A program made the translations under genes and the position numbers. The notes beneath the pieces are model-generated. The model saw only the letters and a list, made by a program, of their open reading frames with translations, was not told the origin of the DNA and did not search any database. From Cognatundibacterium crateris (GTDB lineage: Bacteria > Pseudomonadota > Gammaproteobacteria > Burkholderiales > Burkholderiaceae_D), in assembly GCF_010078235.1 (NCBI RefSeq), contig NZ_JAABOS010000003.1, positions 62,001 to 126,000 of the forward strand: 64,000 nucleotides of DNA, written 5' to 3'. Of the stretch, positions 8,552 to 18,096 are shown in pieces. Positions within the stretch are counted from its first letter, which is position 1. Every line of letters begins with the position of its first letter.

Positions 8552-9763
8552 TTATTTCCACAGTGCGCACTTGGATTCAGCCTTGGTGGTGAAAGCCTGT
8601 TCACCCGGTATGGTCTGCACCACTTTGTAGTAATCCCAGGGTTCTTTCGATTCGGACTGGGTCTTCACCTGCATCAGGAACATATCCTTGATCACGCTGC
8701 CATCGGCACGCAGATAACCATCTTTGATGTAAAAATCATTGAACTTCATGCTGCGCAGCTTAGCCATGACTTTTTCCGGCTCATCCGTGCCAGCAGCTTT
8801 GACCGCATTCAGATACTGCATGGTGGCGGAGTAGTCTGCGGCTTGCAGACTGGATGGCATCTTCTTCATTTTTTCGAAATAGCGGCGCGCCCAGGTGCGC
8901 GCTTCCGGCGTCTGATTCCAGTACCAGCTGTCAGTCAGATACATGCCATTGGTCGCATTCAGACCCAGCGAATGAATATCGTTAATGAACATCAGCAAAC
9001 CGGCCAGCTTCATGGTTTTGGTCACACCGAATTCATTAGCCGCTTTAATCGCATTGATGGTGTCGCCACCCGCGTTGGCCAGACCCAGTATCTGCGCTTT
9101 AGAGGCCTGCGCCTGCAGCAGGAAGGAAGAGAAATCCGAGGCCGATAAAGGATGGCGTACTGCGCCCGCAACCGTGCCGCCGCTGGCTTTCACAACCTTG
9201 GTAGTATCCCCTTCCAGCGCAGCACCAAACGCATAATCAGCGGTCAGGAAATACCAGCTCTTACCGCCTTGTTTCACGACTGCAGCGCCAGTCCCTTTGG
9301 CCAGCGAGACGGTATCGTAAGCATAGTGCACGGTGTACGGTGTGCACTCTTCATTGGTCAGTGCAGCAGTACCGGCACCGACAGATATGAAAGGACGTTT
9401 TTTTTCAGCCGCGACTTTGGCCATCGCCAGTGCGGTTCCGGAATTGGTGCCGCCTAACAGCATATCGACGCCGTCACGGTCTAACCATTCGCGTGCCTTG
9501 CTGCCCGCGATATCGGCTTTATTCTGATGATCGGCTGTGACTAACTCGATTTTTTTCCCCAGCACGCTGCCGCCGAAATCGGCAATCGCCATCCGTATCG
9601 CTTCTGAGCCACCTTTGCCGTCGATGTCGGAATACACGCCGGACAAGTCAGTGATAAAACCTATCTTGACCACATCGCCCGATACCTGCGCACTGGCCGC
9701 ACCGGAAAAGGCGCTGCAGGCAGTTGCTACAGCCAGACTGATGATACTGATTTTTGCTTTCAT
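8552..9763 (-). CDS. Periplasmic binding protein of the Liv-type ABC transporter
   Basis: This 403-residue receptor belongs to the type I periplasmic binding protein family (Peripla_BP_6). A Sec signal peptide ends at about GAASAQ (residues 21-26). The mature protein begins with VVKIGFITDLSGVYSDIDGKG, the family opening, and continues through GGTNSGTALAMAKVAAEKKRPFIS. The C-terminal region (DYYKVVQTIPGEQAF) resembles Burkholderiales receptors that often bind compounds other than leucine. The gene lies between livF and livH, an order usual in betaproteobacteria. The ligand is not predictable. Three cysteines remain in the mature protein, so disulfides are possible. Confidence 0.92.
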   Translation of the reverse strand: MKAKISIISLAVATACSAFSGAASAQVSGDVVKIGFITDLSGVYSDIDGKGGSEAIRMAIADFGGSVLGKKIELVTADHQNKADIAGSKAREWLDRDGVDMLLGGTNSGTALAMAKVAAEKKRPFISVGAGTAALTNEECTPYTVHYAYDTVSLAKGTGAAVVKQGGKSWYFLTADYAFGAALEGDTTKVVKASGGTVAGAVRHPLSASDFSSFLLQAQASKAQILGLANAGGDTINAIKAANEFGVTKTMKLAGLLMFINDIHSLGLNATNGMYLTDSWYWNQTPEARTWARRYFEKMKKMPSSLQAADYSATMQYLNAVKAAGTDEPEKVMAKLRSMKFNDFYIKDGYLRADGSVIKDMFLMQVKTQSESKEPWDYYKVVQTIPGEQAFTTKAESKCALWK

Positions 9764-9852
9764 GTCTCACTCCTATCGTTGTTATCAAACCGGTCTGTGA
9801 ACAACCGGCAAGGGATACCGCTACGGTTCAGCTACAAGCAATTCATTCAAAC

Positions 9853-10572
9853 TCAGACACCAAGTAACTCATTGAGCACAGCCATTTTTTCCTGCAATTG
9901 CGTCGCCGCGAAATGCTCGACCACCTGCCCATGTTCCATCACATAAAAACGGTCTGCCAGTGGAGCGGCAAAGCGGAAATTCTGCTCCACCATGACGATG
10001 GTGTAACCGCGTGCCTTGAGCATCAGTATCATGCGTGCCAAGGCTTGCACGATCACCGGTGCCAGCCCTTCGGAAATCTCATCCAGCAGCAATAAGCGTG
10101 CACCGGTGCGCAGGATGCGCGCGACCGCCAGCATCTGCTGTTCGCCACCGGACAAACGCGTACCCTGACTGTTTTTACGTTCCGCCAGATTCGGGAACAT
10201 GGTGTAGATTTCATCCACGGACATGCCCTGACTGTCAGGTGCCACCTGTGGCGGCAACAACAGATTTTCTTCTGTGGATAAAGAGGAAAAAATACCGCGC
10301 TCTTCGGGACAATAACCGACGCCGAGATGCGCGATTTTGTAAGTCGGTAAAGCGATCGCTTCCTTGCCATAAATCTGTACCGAACCCTGACGCCGTCCGG
10401 TCAGGCCCATGATGGCCCGCATGGTGGTGGTGCGTCCGGCACCATTGCGCCCCAGGATAGTGACGACTTCACCGGCATGCACTTCCAGATTCACTTTGTG
10501 CAGGATGTGGGATTCACCATACCAGGCTTGCAAGTCCTGGATTTTCAATGCGCAAACCGGCTGCTGGCTCAT
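9853..10572 (-). CDS. livF: ABC transporter ATPase LivF
   Basis: This 239-residue ATPase powers the importer together with LivG. Walker A at 41-48 reads GRNGAGRT, with arginine in place of the usual lysine. The signature LSGGEQQM is at 140-147 and Walker B with LLLLDEISEGL at about 160-170, followed by the MVEQNFRFA H-loop region typical of LivF. The start overlaps the livG stop by the four bases ATGA, so the two are translationally coupled. The Lys-to-Arg change is the one odd feature. I believe it recurs in part of this family, but cannot check this here. Confidence 0.93.
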   Translation of the reverse strand: MSQQPVCALKIQDLQAWYGESHILHKVNLEVHAGEVVTILGRNGAGRTTTMRAIMGLTGRRQGSVQIYGKEAIALPTYKIAHLGVGYCPEERGIFSSLSTEENLLLPPQVAPDSQGMSVDEIYTMFPNLAERKNSQGTRLSGGEQQMLAVARILRTGARLLLLDEISEGLAPVIVQALARMILMLKARGYTIVMVEQNFRFAAPLADRFYVMEHGQVVEHFAATQLQEKMAVLNELLGV

Positions 10573-11342
10573 GCGTGGGCTCCTTCCAGTTCAGCACTGC
10601 TGCTGCCCATATAGGCTTCCATCACGCGCGCATCGCTGGACACGGTGGCGTAATCACCTTCGGCCAGAATCGCACCGCGCTGCAAGACAGAAATCCGGTC
10701 GCAAATGCCGGACACCACACTCATATTGTGCTCCACCATCAGGATAGTGCGGCCCTGCGCAACGCGGCGTATCAGCTCGGTCACACGGTGTACATCTTCA
10801 TGCCCCATGCCTTGCGTAGGTTCATCCAGCAGCATCAGTTCCGGCTCCATCGCCAGCGTTGTAGCGATCTCCAGTGCACGCTTGCGACCATACGGTAAAT
10901 CCACCGTCATGGTGTCGGCAAACTGCGTCAGATCGACTTGTGCCAGCAACTCCATCGCGCGCTCATTGAGGTGCGCCAGCTGCCGGTCGCTCTGCCAGAA
11001 ATGAAAGGAATTCCCCAGCGTGCGCTGTAAGCCAATACGCACATTTTCCAGCACACTCATGTGTGGAAACACGGCAGAAATCTGGAACGAACGGATGATG
11101 CCCTGACGCGCAATCTGCGCCGGTTGCGCAGCCGTGATATCGCGTCCGTTAAACAGGATCTGGCCCGACGTCGGGATCAGGAATTTGGTGAGTAAATTAA
11201 AACAGGTGGTCTTACCGGCACCATTAGGGCCGATCAGTGCATGGATATGTCCACGTTCTACCTGCAGGTCGACCTGGTTCACGGCAGTGAAGCCCTTGAA
11301 CTCTTTGGTCAGGCGCTTTGTCTCCAGGATGACATCGGTCAT
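10569..11342 (-). CDS. livG: ABC transporter ATPase LivG
   Basis: LivG-type ATPase of 257 residues, with a normal Walker A GPNGAGKTT at about 38-46. The LivG-specific segments IARTFQ-like (IIRSFQISAVFPHMSVLENV) and LPYGRKRALEIATTLA replace the canonical LSGGQ signature, as is usual in this family. Walker B is LMLLDEPTQGM and the switch region is MVEHNMSVV. I chose the ATG at 11342 because AAGGAG lies just upstream; the frame stays open to 11411 but has no ribosome site there. It is the first gene of the transporter operon. Confidence 0.93.
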   Translation of the reverse strand: MTDVILETKRLTKEFKGFTAVNQVDLQVERGHIHALIGPNGAGKTTCFNLLTKFLIPTSGQILFNGRDITAAQPAQIARQGIIRSFQISAVFPHMSVLENVRIGLQRTLGNSFHFWQSDRQLAHLNERAMELLAQVDLTQFADTMTVDLPYGRKRALEIATTLAMEPELMLLDEPTQGMGHEDVHRVTELIRRVAQGRTILMVEHNMSVVSGICDRISVLQRGAILAEGDYATVSSDARVMEAYMGSSSAELEGAHA

Positions 11343-11711
11343 CTCGTCTCCTTGTCTGTCTGTCAGAACGGCAGAGACGGTCGTCGCAACACAGACCTGC
11401 TGTGCAGCCACCCTGTCTCCTGTCCATCCTGCACTGTTCTGATCTGCGCTGTCTGACGACGTGCAAACCTGCTCTGTGCTGACAAAACCGCTGTACGTGC
11501 AGCGGCATTTTTTTATGCATCGAATCCGATGCGGATCACGCTGATGATGCTAAAAATACTGAGTTTGCGGATGCTGGGCATCTCTGTTTTTTTAAGCTGC
11601 CAGACGAAAAGGCTAACCGATAGTACGCAGCCTAAGCGGCATACAACAATACAGTAAAACTACTGGTCGTAGTTTTACTATTCTATCTTTTCCATCTTTT
11701 TCATCTTTTTC
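11343..11711. other. Non-coding region upstream of the liv operon
   Basis: This 369-base spacer separates the GMC oxidoreductase stop from livG and must hold the liv operon promoter. I see an 11-bp hairpin (11653-11679, listed separately) and a pyrimidine-rich stretch with three near-copies of ATCTTTTTC at 11685-11713. No convincing protein gene is present. The short reading frames on either strand lack ribosome sites and family resemblance. Confidence 0.6.
11653..11679 (-). terminator. Hairpin downstream of the GMC oxidoreductase gene
   Basis: AGTAAAACTAC (11653-11663) and GTAGTTTTACT (11669-11679) form an 11-bp stem with a 5-base loop. It lies 33 bases after the stop of the minus-strand oxidoreductase gene. 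On that strand no T-run follows, so it could be a terminator of another kind, an mRNA 3' stabiliser or an operator. On the plus strand the sequence after it is T-rich. Confidence 0.4.
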
Positions 11712-13346
11712 TTAAGCAGGGTTCTGCAAAATACACTGCGCTGCTTTTTCTGCAATCATCAATGTCGGCGAATTGGTATTTCCTGAAGTAATAGTCGGCA
11801 TCACTGATGCATCTGCGATGCGTAATCCGCTCACACCCAATACGCGCAACTGACTGTCAACCACCGCACTGACATCGCTGGCCTGCCCCATTTTGCAAGT
11901 ACCAACCGGATGAAAAATAGTGGTACCAATCTGACCGGCAGCGCTGATCAACTCTTCGTCAGATCGAAGGTCCGCACCAGGCTTGACTTCCAGCGGCAAA
12001 TACTTCTGCAAGGCAGGCGCAGCAACGATCTTTCGGGTCAGCCTGAGCGCTGCTGCAGCCACCTGTCGGTCATATTCTGTACTCAGGTAATTAGGACGGA
12101 TATCCGGTGCGGTGCTGGAGTCCGGACTCAGTATGCTTACCGTGCCGCGCGATTGTGGGCGCAGGTGACAAACGCTGGCAGTGAAGGCTGGAAAATCATG
12201 CAGCGGATCGCCAAATTTATCGAGCGATAAAGGCTGTACATGGTATTGCAGATCCGGTGTGAGCAAACCCGGATGTGAGCGCGCAAAAGCGCCCAGCTGC
12301 GACGGCGCCATCGACATAGGCCCACTCTGACGCAACAAATATTCCAGACCTATACGCGCCTTGCCCCACCAGTTGGCCGCCATGGTATTGAGCGACTTCG
12401 CACCCTGAATGCGATACACCGAACGTAGCTGTAAATGGTCTTGTAAATTATGTCCAACACCGGGCAAGACATGCTGCACAGCGACTCCGGCTTGCTGCAA
12501 CATGCTGGCTTCACCTATCCCCGATAACTGCAGAATCGCCGGGCTGCCGATGGCACCAGCGGCTAACACGGTTTCGCGCTGTGCAGTCGCTGTCCACTCC
12601 TGACCACCGCCGACAAATTCCACCCCGGTGCAGCGCCATGCCTGATCCTGCTCTGTTTGCGGCTGCAGCTGCAGCTTGCGCACCTGACAGCCAGTCATGA
12701 TAGTCAGGTTAGGACGACGGGCAGCGGGCTTCAAAAACGCCTTGGCACTGTTCCAGCGTATGCCACGTTTTTGATTCACTTCGAAATAGGCACTGCCTTC
12801 GTTATTGCCGCGATTGAAGTCCTCAGTTTTCGGTATTCCGCTTTGCTCAGCCGCATCACGGAAAGCATCCAGGATTTCCCAGGACAAGCGTTGTTGTTCT
12901 ACCCTCCATTCGCCGCCGCCGCCATGAAATGCGCTGACTCCGGCATGGTGATCTTCACTCTTCTTAAACAGGGGCAGCACCTGATCCCAGCGCCAGCTCG
13001 CATCCGCGCTGAGTTGTGCCCATTCGTCGTAATCACGGGCCTGACCACGCATGTAAATCATGCCGTTAATCGATGAACAGCCACCCAGCACTTTACCGCG
13101 TGGATAAATCAGACTGCGGCCATGCAGCCCGGCTTCCGCCGCAGTCTGATACATCCAGTCTGTGCGTGGATTGTTGATGCAATACAGGTAGCCAACCGGG
13201 ATATGTATCCACAGATAATCGTCGCGGCCACCGGCCTCAATCAGCAAGACCTGGTGCTCAGGATTTTCAGATAAGCGATTGGCCAGCGCACAACCGGCCG
13301 TACCGGCGCCTATCACGATGTAATCATAGTGTCCTGCTGTCTGCAT
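11712..13346 (-). CDS. GMC-family FAD oxidoreductase (choline/alcohol dehydrogenase-like)
   Basis: This is a 544-residue flavoprotein of the glucose-methanol-choline family, oxidising an alcohol with FAD. The FAD-binding motif VIGAGTAGCALANRL is at residues 11-25, the GMC signature 1 GKVLGGCSSINGMIYMRG at about 84-101, and signature 2 GAIGSPAILQLSGIG near 265. The expected catalytic pair is present: His in HPVGTCKMG (about 479) and Asn in SGNTNSP (about 523). No signal peptide is visible. It is followed by a nitronate monooxygenase family gene and mmsA on the same strand, suggesting a catabolic set. The substrate is unknown; assignment to choline dehydrogenase (BetA) is not justified. Confidence 0.92.
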   Translation of the reverse strand: MQTAGHYDYIVIGAGTAGCALANRLSENPEHQVLLIEAGGRDDYLWIHIPVGYLYCINNPRTDWMYQTAAEAGLHGRSLIYPRGKVLGGCSSINGMIYMRGQARDYDEWAQLSADASWRWDQVLPLFKKSEDHHAGVSAFHGGGGEWRVEQQRLSWEILDAFRDAAEQSGIPKTEDFNRGNNEGSAYFEVNQKRGIRWNSAKAFLKPAARRPNLTIMTGCQVRKLQLQPQTEQDQAWRCTGVEFVGGGQEWTATAQRETVLAAGAIGSPAILQLSGIGEASMLQQAGVAVQHVLPGVGHNLQDHLQLRSVYRIQGAKSLNTMAANWWGKARIGLEYLLRQSGPMSMAPSQLGAFARSHPGLLTPDLQYHVQPLSLDKFGDPLHDFPAFTASVCHLRPQSRGTVSILSPDSSTAPDIRPNYLSTEYDRQVAAAALRLTRKIVAAPALQKYLPLEVKPGADLRSDEELISAAGQIGTTIFHPVGTCKMGQASDVSAVVDSQLRVLGVSGLRIADASVMPTITSGNTNSPTLMIAEKAAQCILQNPA

Positions 13347-13359
13347 CGCTCTTATCCTT

Positions 13360-14403
13360 TCATGATGCTGCCTGCACTTCGTTCATTAACACCTGCATCA
13401 GTTCTGCCACACTCAGGGCACGGCTACGCGACACGCCCTGTCCACACCAAAGCGACATCATGTCCGGCAGTTGCTGCTTAGCGGCCACACTGCGGATCGC
13501 ACCGGTCAAGGCATTCTGGACAGGATAGGCGGGCACCTGATCGGCGACATTGGCCATGATCTGCATGAAACGGTTATCCAGTCCGCGTGCCAGCCGTCCA
13601 GAAAATGCGCGGGTCTGACGGGTGCTGTCGCCTTTGGCTTTGAGCAGCATCTCTTTGTACAGCGCGGACACACCGGATTCATGGCAGCACAAAAAAGCCG
13701 TACCCATCTGTACCCAGTGCGCACCCGCCGCCAGCGCAGCGGCAATGCCAGCACCGTCCATGATGCCGCCCGCCGCGATCAAGGGCGTTTGTATCAGCGG
13801 ACGACAGGCTGCCAGCAATTCCATCACGCCCAGCCGCGCGTCTTGCTGCGCACCGATAAAGGTGCCACGATGACCACCTGCTTCCGTGCCTTGTAAACAA
13901 ATCGCATCCGCGCCCATGGCTTGCCAGACGATGGCTTCAGCCACATTGGTGGCGGTACCGATCACGCGGATACCGGCAGCTTGCAAGCGCTGCAGCTGCG
14001 CGCCATGCAAGACATCAAAGGTGAAACTGGCAACCGCCGGACGCGCCGTAATCAGCGCATCGAGCTGAGCGTCGAAATCCTCACACCAACGGGTTGGCGT
14101 CGGCAGATTTTCCATCCCCAGTTCAGCACAGACTGGCTGCAACAAGACCTTGGCCGCTTCCAGCGCGGCGAAATCAATTTGTGGACGTGGTTGCACAAAC
14201 AAATTGATGGCAAACGGCTTATCGGTCAGACGACGAATATGCTCAGCCTGCTCAATAATCGCCAGCGGCGCCAGCAAAGGCGCGGCCAGCGAACCCAGGC
14301 CACCGGCCTGAGATACGGCCGCCACCAGCTCAGGGGTGGTGGCACCACCCGCCATCGGCGCCTGAATAATCGGTAAAGGAAAAAGCTGCTGCATGGAAGG
14401 CAT
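13360..14403 (-). CDS. Nitronate monooxygenase family protein (2-nitropropane dioxygenase-like)
   Basis: This 347-residue FMN-binding TIM-barrel protein belongs to the NMO/2-nitropropane dioxygenase family, which oxidises alkyl nitronates such as propionate 3-nitronate. It opens with PIIQAPMAGGATTPELVAAV, then GSLAAPLL. The catalytic-histidine motif EAGGHRG is at 174-180 (His178), and the phosphate-binding AGGIMDGAGIAAALAAGA follows near 213-230. The ATG at 14403 is preceded by AGGAGACCTT. It sits 13 bases ahead of the GMC oxidoreductase gene, so both are in one transcript. Some family members are enoyl reductases (FabK-like), so the exact reaction is open. Confidence 0.88.
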   Translation of the reverse strand: MPSMQQLFPLPIIQAPMAGGATTPELVAAVSQAGGLGSLAAPLLAPLAIIEQAEHIRRLTDKPFAINLFVQPRPQIDFAALEAAKVLLQPVCAELGMENLPTPTRWCEDFDAQLDALITARPAVASFTFDVLHGAQLQRLQAAGIRVIGTATNVAEAIVWQAMGADAICLQGTEAGGHRGTFIGAQQDARLGVMELLAACRPLIQTPLIAAGGIMDGAGIAAALAAGAHWVQMGTAFLCCHESGVSALYKEMLLKAKGDSTRQTRAFSGRLARGLDNRFMQIMANVADQVPAYPVQNALTGAIRSVAAKQQLPDMMSLWCGQGVSRSRALSVAELMQVLMNEVQAAS

Positions 14404-14545
14404 AAGGTCTCCTGATTATTTTTTTCGGTTTGAACTGGACTCAGAAAAAGATGACACAACGCAATGAATTGTATGCGCAATTTCATCTTTTACCGCATTA
14501 AAAATCCTGACCTGTGAGCAAACCGAAATATCTCCCTTATGTGTT

Positions 14546-16042
14546 TTATTTCGCGACCGGCATCGTGAACTCGGCACCTTTTCCTATGCTTTCCGGCCAG
14601 CGCTGCATGATGGATTTATAGCGCGTATAAAAGCGTATTCCTTCTTCACCATACGCATGCATGTCACCAAACAGAGAACGCTTCCAGCCACCAAAAGAAT
14701 GCCAGGCCATAGGCACCGGAATCGGCACATTAATACCGACCATGCCGACCTGGATGCGGCGTGAAAATTCGCGTGCAGTATTGCCGTCTGCAGTAAACAA
14801 AGAAACGCCGTTTCCAAATTCATGACGATTAATTAAAGCCACTGCGCTGGCGAAATCAGGTACGCGTATCACACACAAAACCGGACCAAAAATTTCTTCA
14901 CGGTGTATGCGCATGCCTTCCTGCACATGATCGAATAAGCTACCGCCCAGGAAGTAGCCGCCTTCATGACCCGGCACGCTGTACTGACGGCCATCCACCA
15001 GTAAAGCAGCGCCAGCCGCCACGCCCTCATCGATATAGCCTACGATTTTTTCTTTGTGAGCTGCGCTCACTACCGGCCCCATTTCTGCATCGGCTTCCAT
15101 GCCATTTTTGATTTTCAATGCCTGTACCCGCGGCACTAAAGCTTCGACCAAGGCATCGGCAATATCACCGACAGCAACTGCGACTGAAATCGCCATGCAG
15201 CGCTCGCCCGCTGAGCCATAGGCTGCACCCATCAGCGCATCGACTGCCTGCTCCAGATTCGCATCCGGCATCACCACTAAGTGATTTTTTGCACCACCGA
15301 GCGCCTGTACGCGCTTACCCAGGCGTGTACCTTCCGTGAATATATATTCTGCAATCGGGGTCGATCCGACGAAGGAAATCGCCGCGACATCAGGATGCTG
15401 CAACAACGCATCAACCGCCAGCTTATCGCCCTGAACTACGTTAAACACCCCATCCGGCAAACCAGCCTGACGGAATAATTCAGCGATGAACAGCGAACAG
15501 GAAGGATCACGTTCGGAAGGCTTGAGTATGAAAGGATTTCCAGTCGCAATCGCCAGTGGGGCCATCCACATCGGGACCATGAATGGAAAATTAAACGGCG
15601 TAATCCCCGCTGTGACACCCAGCGGCTGGCGCAGGTTGTAGTTATCGATGCCGCCGCCGATATTGTCGGAAAACTGGGTCTTGAGCAAAGCCGGGATACC
15701 ACAGGCGAATTCCACAATTTCTATGCCGCGTGTAACTTCACCCATCGCATCCGACAATACCTTGCCATGTTCGCGCGTGATCATGGCTGCGATGGTCTGG
15801 TGATGCTGTTCCAGCAGTTCCTTAAACTTAAACATCACACGTGCGCGCTTCAGCGGTGCGGTCTCTGCCCAGCCTGGTGCAGCAGCACTGGCGGCAGCTA
15901 CTGCACGCTGTACTTCGTCCACGCTGGCTAACGCCACCTGCGCCACCACCTGACCGGTAGCGGGATTGGTGACATCCTGACGACGGCCACTGGCGGACTC
16001 CACGATCTGTCCATCGATAAAATGTTGAATGATGCTGCTCAT
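14546..16042 (-). CDS. mmsA: CoA-acylating methylmalonate-semialdehyde dehydrogenase
   Basis: MmsA converts methylmalonate or malonate semialdehyde plus CoA and NAD to propionyl- or acetyl-CoA and CO2, in valine, thymine or inositol breakdown. The motif [18 protein letters not shown] near 147-164 and the catalytic Cys282 in [11 protein letters not shown] are diagnostic, together with the C-terminal [20 protein letters not shown] (substrate and CoA region). At 498 residues the length is normal. A divergent LysR regulator starts 216 bases upstream. The downstream NMO-family and GMC genes are separated by 142 bases and could belong to the same regulon. The family assignment is secure; the physiological pathway is not. 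Confidence 0.94.
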   Translation of the reverse strand: MSSIIQHFIDGQIVESASGRRQDVTNPATGQVVAQVALASVDEVQRAVAAASAAAPGWAETAPLKRARVMFKFKELLEQHHQTIAAMITREHGKVLSDAMGEVTRGIEIVEFACGIPALLKTQFSDNIGGGIDNYNLRQPLGVTAGITPFNFPFMVPMWMAPLAIATGNPFILKPSERDPSCSLFIAELFRQAGLPDGVFNVVQGDKLAVDALLQHPDVAAISFVGSTPIAEYIFTEGTRLGKRVQALGGAKNHLVVMPDANLEQAVDALMGAAYGSAGERCMAISVAVAVGDIADALVEALVPRVQALKIKNGMEADAEMGPVVSAAHKEKIVGYIDEGVAAGAALLVDGRQYSVPGHEGGYFLGGSLFDHVQEGMRIHREEIFGPVLCVIRVPDFASAVALINRHEFGNGVSLFTADGNTAREFSRRIQVGMVGINVPIPVPMAWHSFGGWKRSLFGDMHAYGEEGIRFYTRYKSIMQRWPESIGKGAEFTMPVAK

Positions 16043-16258
16043 CTCTTAGTTATCCTGGTTGGGTGAATTGGGTGCGAACACTGGCACTGGCATCCAACGG
16101 CGCTGTAGCTCGCTGTTCTCTGTTTTGCCTTTGCTCTGAAACGATTACCGCGTAGCCTAAACATATCGCGTGTGGAAATCTAATGAGTTATTATCAAGCA
16201 CAATATAAGACTTCCTTATAATTGCTTTTTCACCACTTACTCCAGCCAGGTAACGATC

Positions 16259-17152
16259 ATGGATTTCACCCAGCTACGCGCTTTTGTGATGGTCGCGCGC
16301 GAAGGCAATCTGACCCGCGCAGCTGAACGTCTGCATCTGACCCAACCCGCCGTCAGCTTGCAGCTCAAAGCCCTGCAGGAAAATCTGAGCCTGCAGTTAT
16401 TCAGCCGCAGTGCAGGCGGGATGGTATTGACCAATGATGGCGCAAAACTGCTGCCCTATGCGGAACGGGTACTGGCGGCGACTGCAGAATTCCGGCAGGC
16501 GTTTGCCTCCCTGCATTCCACCATCTCGGGCGAACTGGCGATAGGGACGATACTTGATCCGGAATTTACCCGTCTGGGTCTGTTTCTGAAGCGTTTGATG
16601 GAGACTTATCCACAACTGTCCACCAAACTGCGCCAGGGTATGTCGGGCTCGGTATTGCAACAAGTGCGGCAAGGCGATCTGGATGTGGGCTTTTATCTGG
16701 GCCAGGTGCCGCAAGATGCGAAAAATCCCTTACACAGTATCAGCCTGACCCCGTTCACCTACCGCGTGGTCGCGCCCAGTGGATGGCAAAGCCGGGTACA
16801 CGGTAAATCCTGGGAACAGTTAGCGCAGTTACCGTGGATCTGGACGCCCCCGGAATCCGCGCACCACCGCTTACTGACACCGATATTTGCGGCCTGTGGA
16901 CAACAGCCGCGTCAGGTCGCGCTGGTCGATCAGGAACCCTCTATGCTGGATCTGGTGAAATCCGGCGTCGGTCTGAGCCTGATCCGCGATTCCATTGCGA
17001 TCCGAGAAGCCCATGCGCATGGCCTGGTGATTGCCGATGCGGTCAGCGTCAACAGCGAATTAAGCTTCGTCTGCTGCGCGAAGCGGCAACACGAAGCGAT
17101 GATCGCGGCCAGCTTTACGCTGATCGGACAATGCTGGCAGTTAGAGAGCTAA
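16259..17152 (+). CDS. LysR-family transcriptional regulator (divergent to mmsA)
   Basis: LysR-type regulator, 297 residues. The N-terminal winged helix-turn-helix spans about residues 2-60 (FTQLRAFVMVAREGNLTRAAERLHLTQPAVS), with the effector-binding domain from about 90 on. Such proteins usually control the gene divergent to them, here mmsA, from the 216-base intergenic region. A small-molecule inducer is likely but unknown. The start ATG at 16259 follows CCAGGTAACGATC, a weak ribosome site. The coding end at 17152 is normal and no fusion is seen. Confidence 0.9.
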   Translation: MDFTQLRAFVMVAREGNLTRAAERLHLTQPAVSLQLKALQENLSLQLFSRSAGGMVLTNDGAKLLPYAERVLAATAEFRQAFASLHSTISGELAIGTILDPEFTRLGLFLKRLMETYPQLSTKLRQGMSGSVLQQVRQGDLDVGFYLGQVPQDAKNPLHSISLTPFTYRVVAPSGWQSRVHGKSWEQLAQLPWIWTPPESAHHRLLTPIFAACGQQPRQVALVDQEPSMLDLVKSGVGLSLIRDSIAIREAHAHGLVIADAVSVNSELSFVCCAKRQHEAMIAASFTLIGQCWQLES

Positions 17153-17216
17153 GCATGCTCAGCATTTGGAAAACCGCACATCGCAGCAAAAAGAGCGATG
17201 TTCCTCAAACATAAGC

Positions 17217-17246
17217 TTGTTCTAAGGATTTTTTTTCCACTACAAT
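17217..17246 (+). promoter_or_regulatory. Possible sigma-70 promoter
   Basis: TTGTTC (17217-17222) and TACAAT (17241-17246) are separated by 18 bases in a T-rich stretch. They resemble -35 and -10 elements for the downstream periplasmic binding protein gene. This is judged by eye only. Confidence 0.4.
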
Positions 17247-17355
17247 AGCAGACTGCCAACTGTCAGGCGCCATTCCCAGGCGCAGACAGACAACATGCAA
17301 CAGTCCGGCGTGGCCGCACAGGCGCGAACGTCGCAGTAAAACAAGAAAGTCTAAC

Positions 17356-18096
17356 GTGTTGAAATTTCCGGTACTTGCTGCACTTCCCTTACTTTTCGCT
17401 CTGTCTGTCCAGTCTGCTGATGCACAGACACCCAGCATACGGCTCTACATCCAGGAATTCGCGCCTTTCACCCATACAGATGCTAAAACCGGTGAAATCC
17501 GTGGCTATGTGACAGAAAAAGTACAGGAAATCATGAAGCGTGCGGGTGAAAGTCCCAGTCTGACCAGCACCTCATTAGCACGTGGCCTGTATGCCGCACA
17601 GAATGAAGAAAACGCCTGTCTGTTTGCTTTCCGCCGCACGCCGGAAAGAGAAAAACATTTTCAGTGGGTAGGCCCACTGGCCACCGATCACTGGGTCTTG
17701 TACGGCAGAAAAAATGACAGCCGTGTGCTGAAACGCTTTGAAGATGCAAAGCCATATGCCATAGGTTCCTACAAAAACGCCGCGACTGGGCTGCAACTGG
17801 CCGAGCAGGGATATAACATACTATTTGCAGGTCAGGACGAAGACAACCCCCGCTTACTGCTCAACAACCGTATCGATTACTGGATCGTCTCGGAATTGCA
17901 TGGCTTGTATATCGCCCAGCAACAAGGCTATGCTAGTGATATCGTGAAAGCGACACGCTATAAACATATCGAGCTCAATATGCTGTGCCATTTGTCTATG
18001 GATAAGCAACGCATAGAATTGTTTAACAAGCTCAATAAAGAGCTCGATAATGACGGCACCACCGATAAAATCCTGCGTAAATATGGAATCCGCTAA
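17356..18096 (+). CDS. Orphan periplasmic amino-acid-binding-like protein (SBP_bac_3)
   Basis: 246-residue secreted protein with an N-terminal signal peptide (LAALPLLFALSVQSADA) followed by a type II periplasmic binding fold: SIRLYIQEFAPFTHTDAKTG, then RGLYAAQNEENACLFAFRRTPEREKHFQWVGPL. Members of this group resemble amino-acid ABC receptors. No permease or ATPase gene lies nearby, so it probably acts as a stand-alone sensor or scavenger, or serves a transporter encoded elsewhere. The start is a GTG at 17356. Its stop codon overlaps the start of the next small gene (TAATG), so they form a two-gene unit. Confidence 0.82.
   Translation: MLKFPVLAALPLLFALSVQSADAQTPSIRLYIQEFAPFTHTDAKTGEIRGYVTEKVQEIMKRAGESPSLTSTSLARGLYAAQNEENACLFAFRRTPEREKHFQWVGPLATDHWVLYGRKNDSRVLKRFEDAKPYAIGSYKNAATGLQLAEQGYNILFAGQDEDNPRLLLNNRIDYWIVSELHGLYIAQQQGYASDIVKATRYKHIELNMLCHLSMDKQRIELFNKLNKELDNDGTTDKILRKYGIR

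Noticed and set aside
10053..10370. 105-codon minus-strand frame within livF in another frame
   Set aside because: Entirely inside the coding sequence of livF and without domain similarity.
14226..14486. 86-codon minus-strand frame overlapping the start of the nitronate monooxygenase family gene
   Set aside because: It overlaps the real start codon in another frame and contains a tryptophan/arginine-rich sequence of shadow type.
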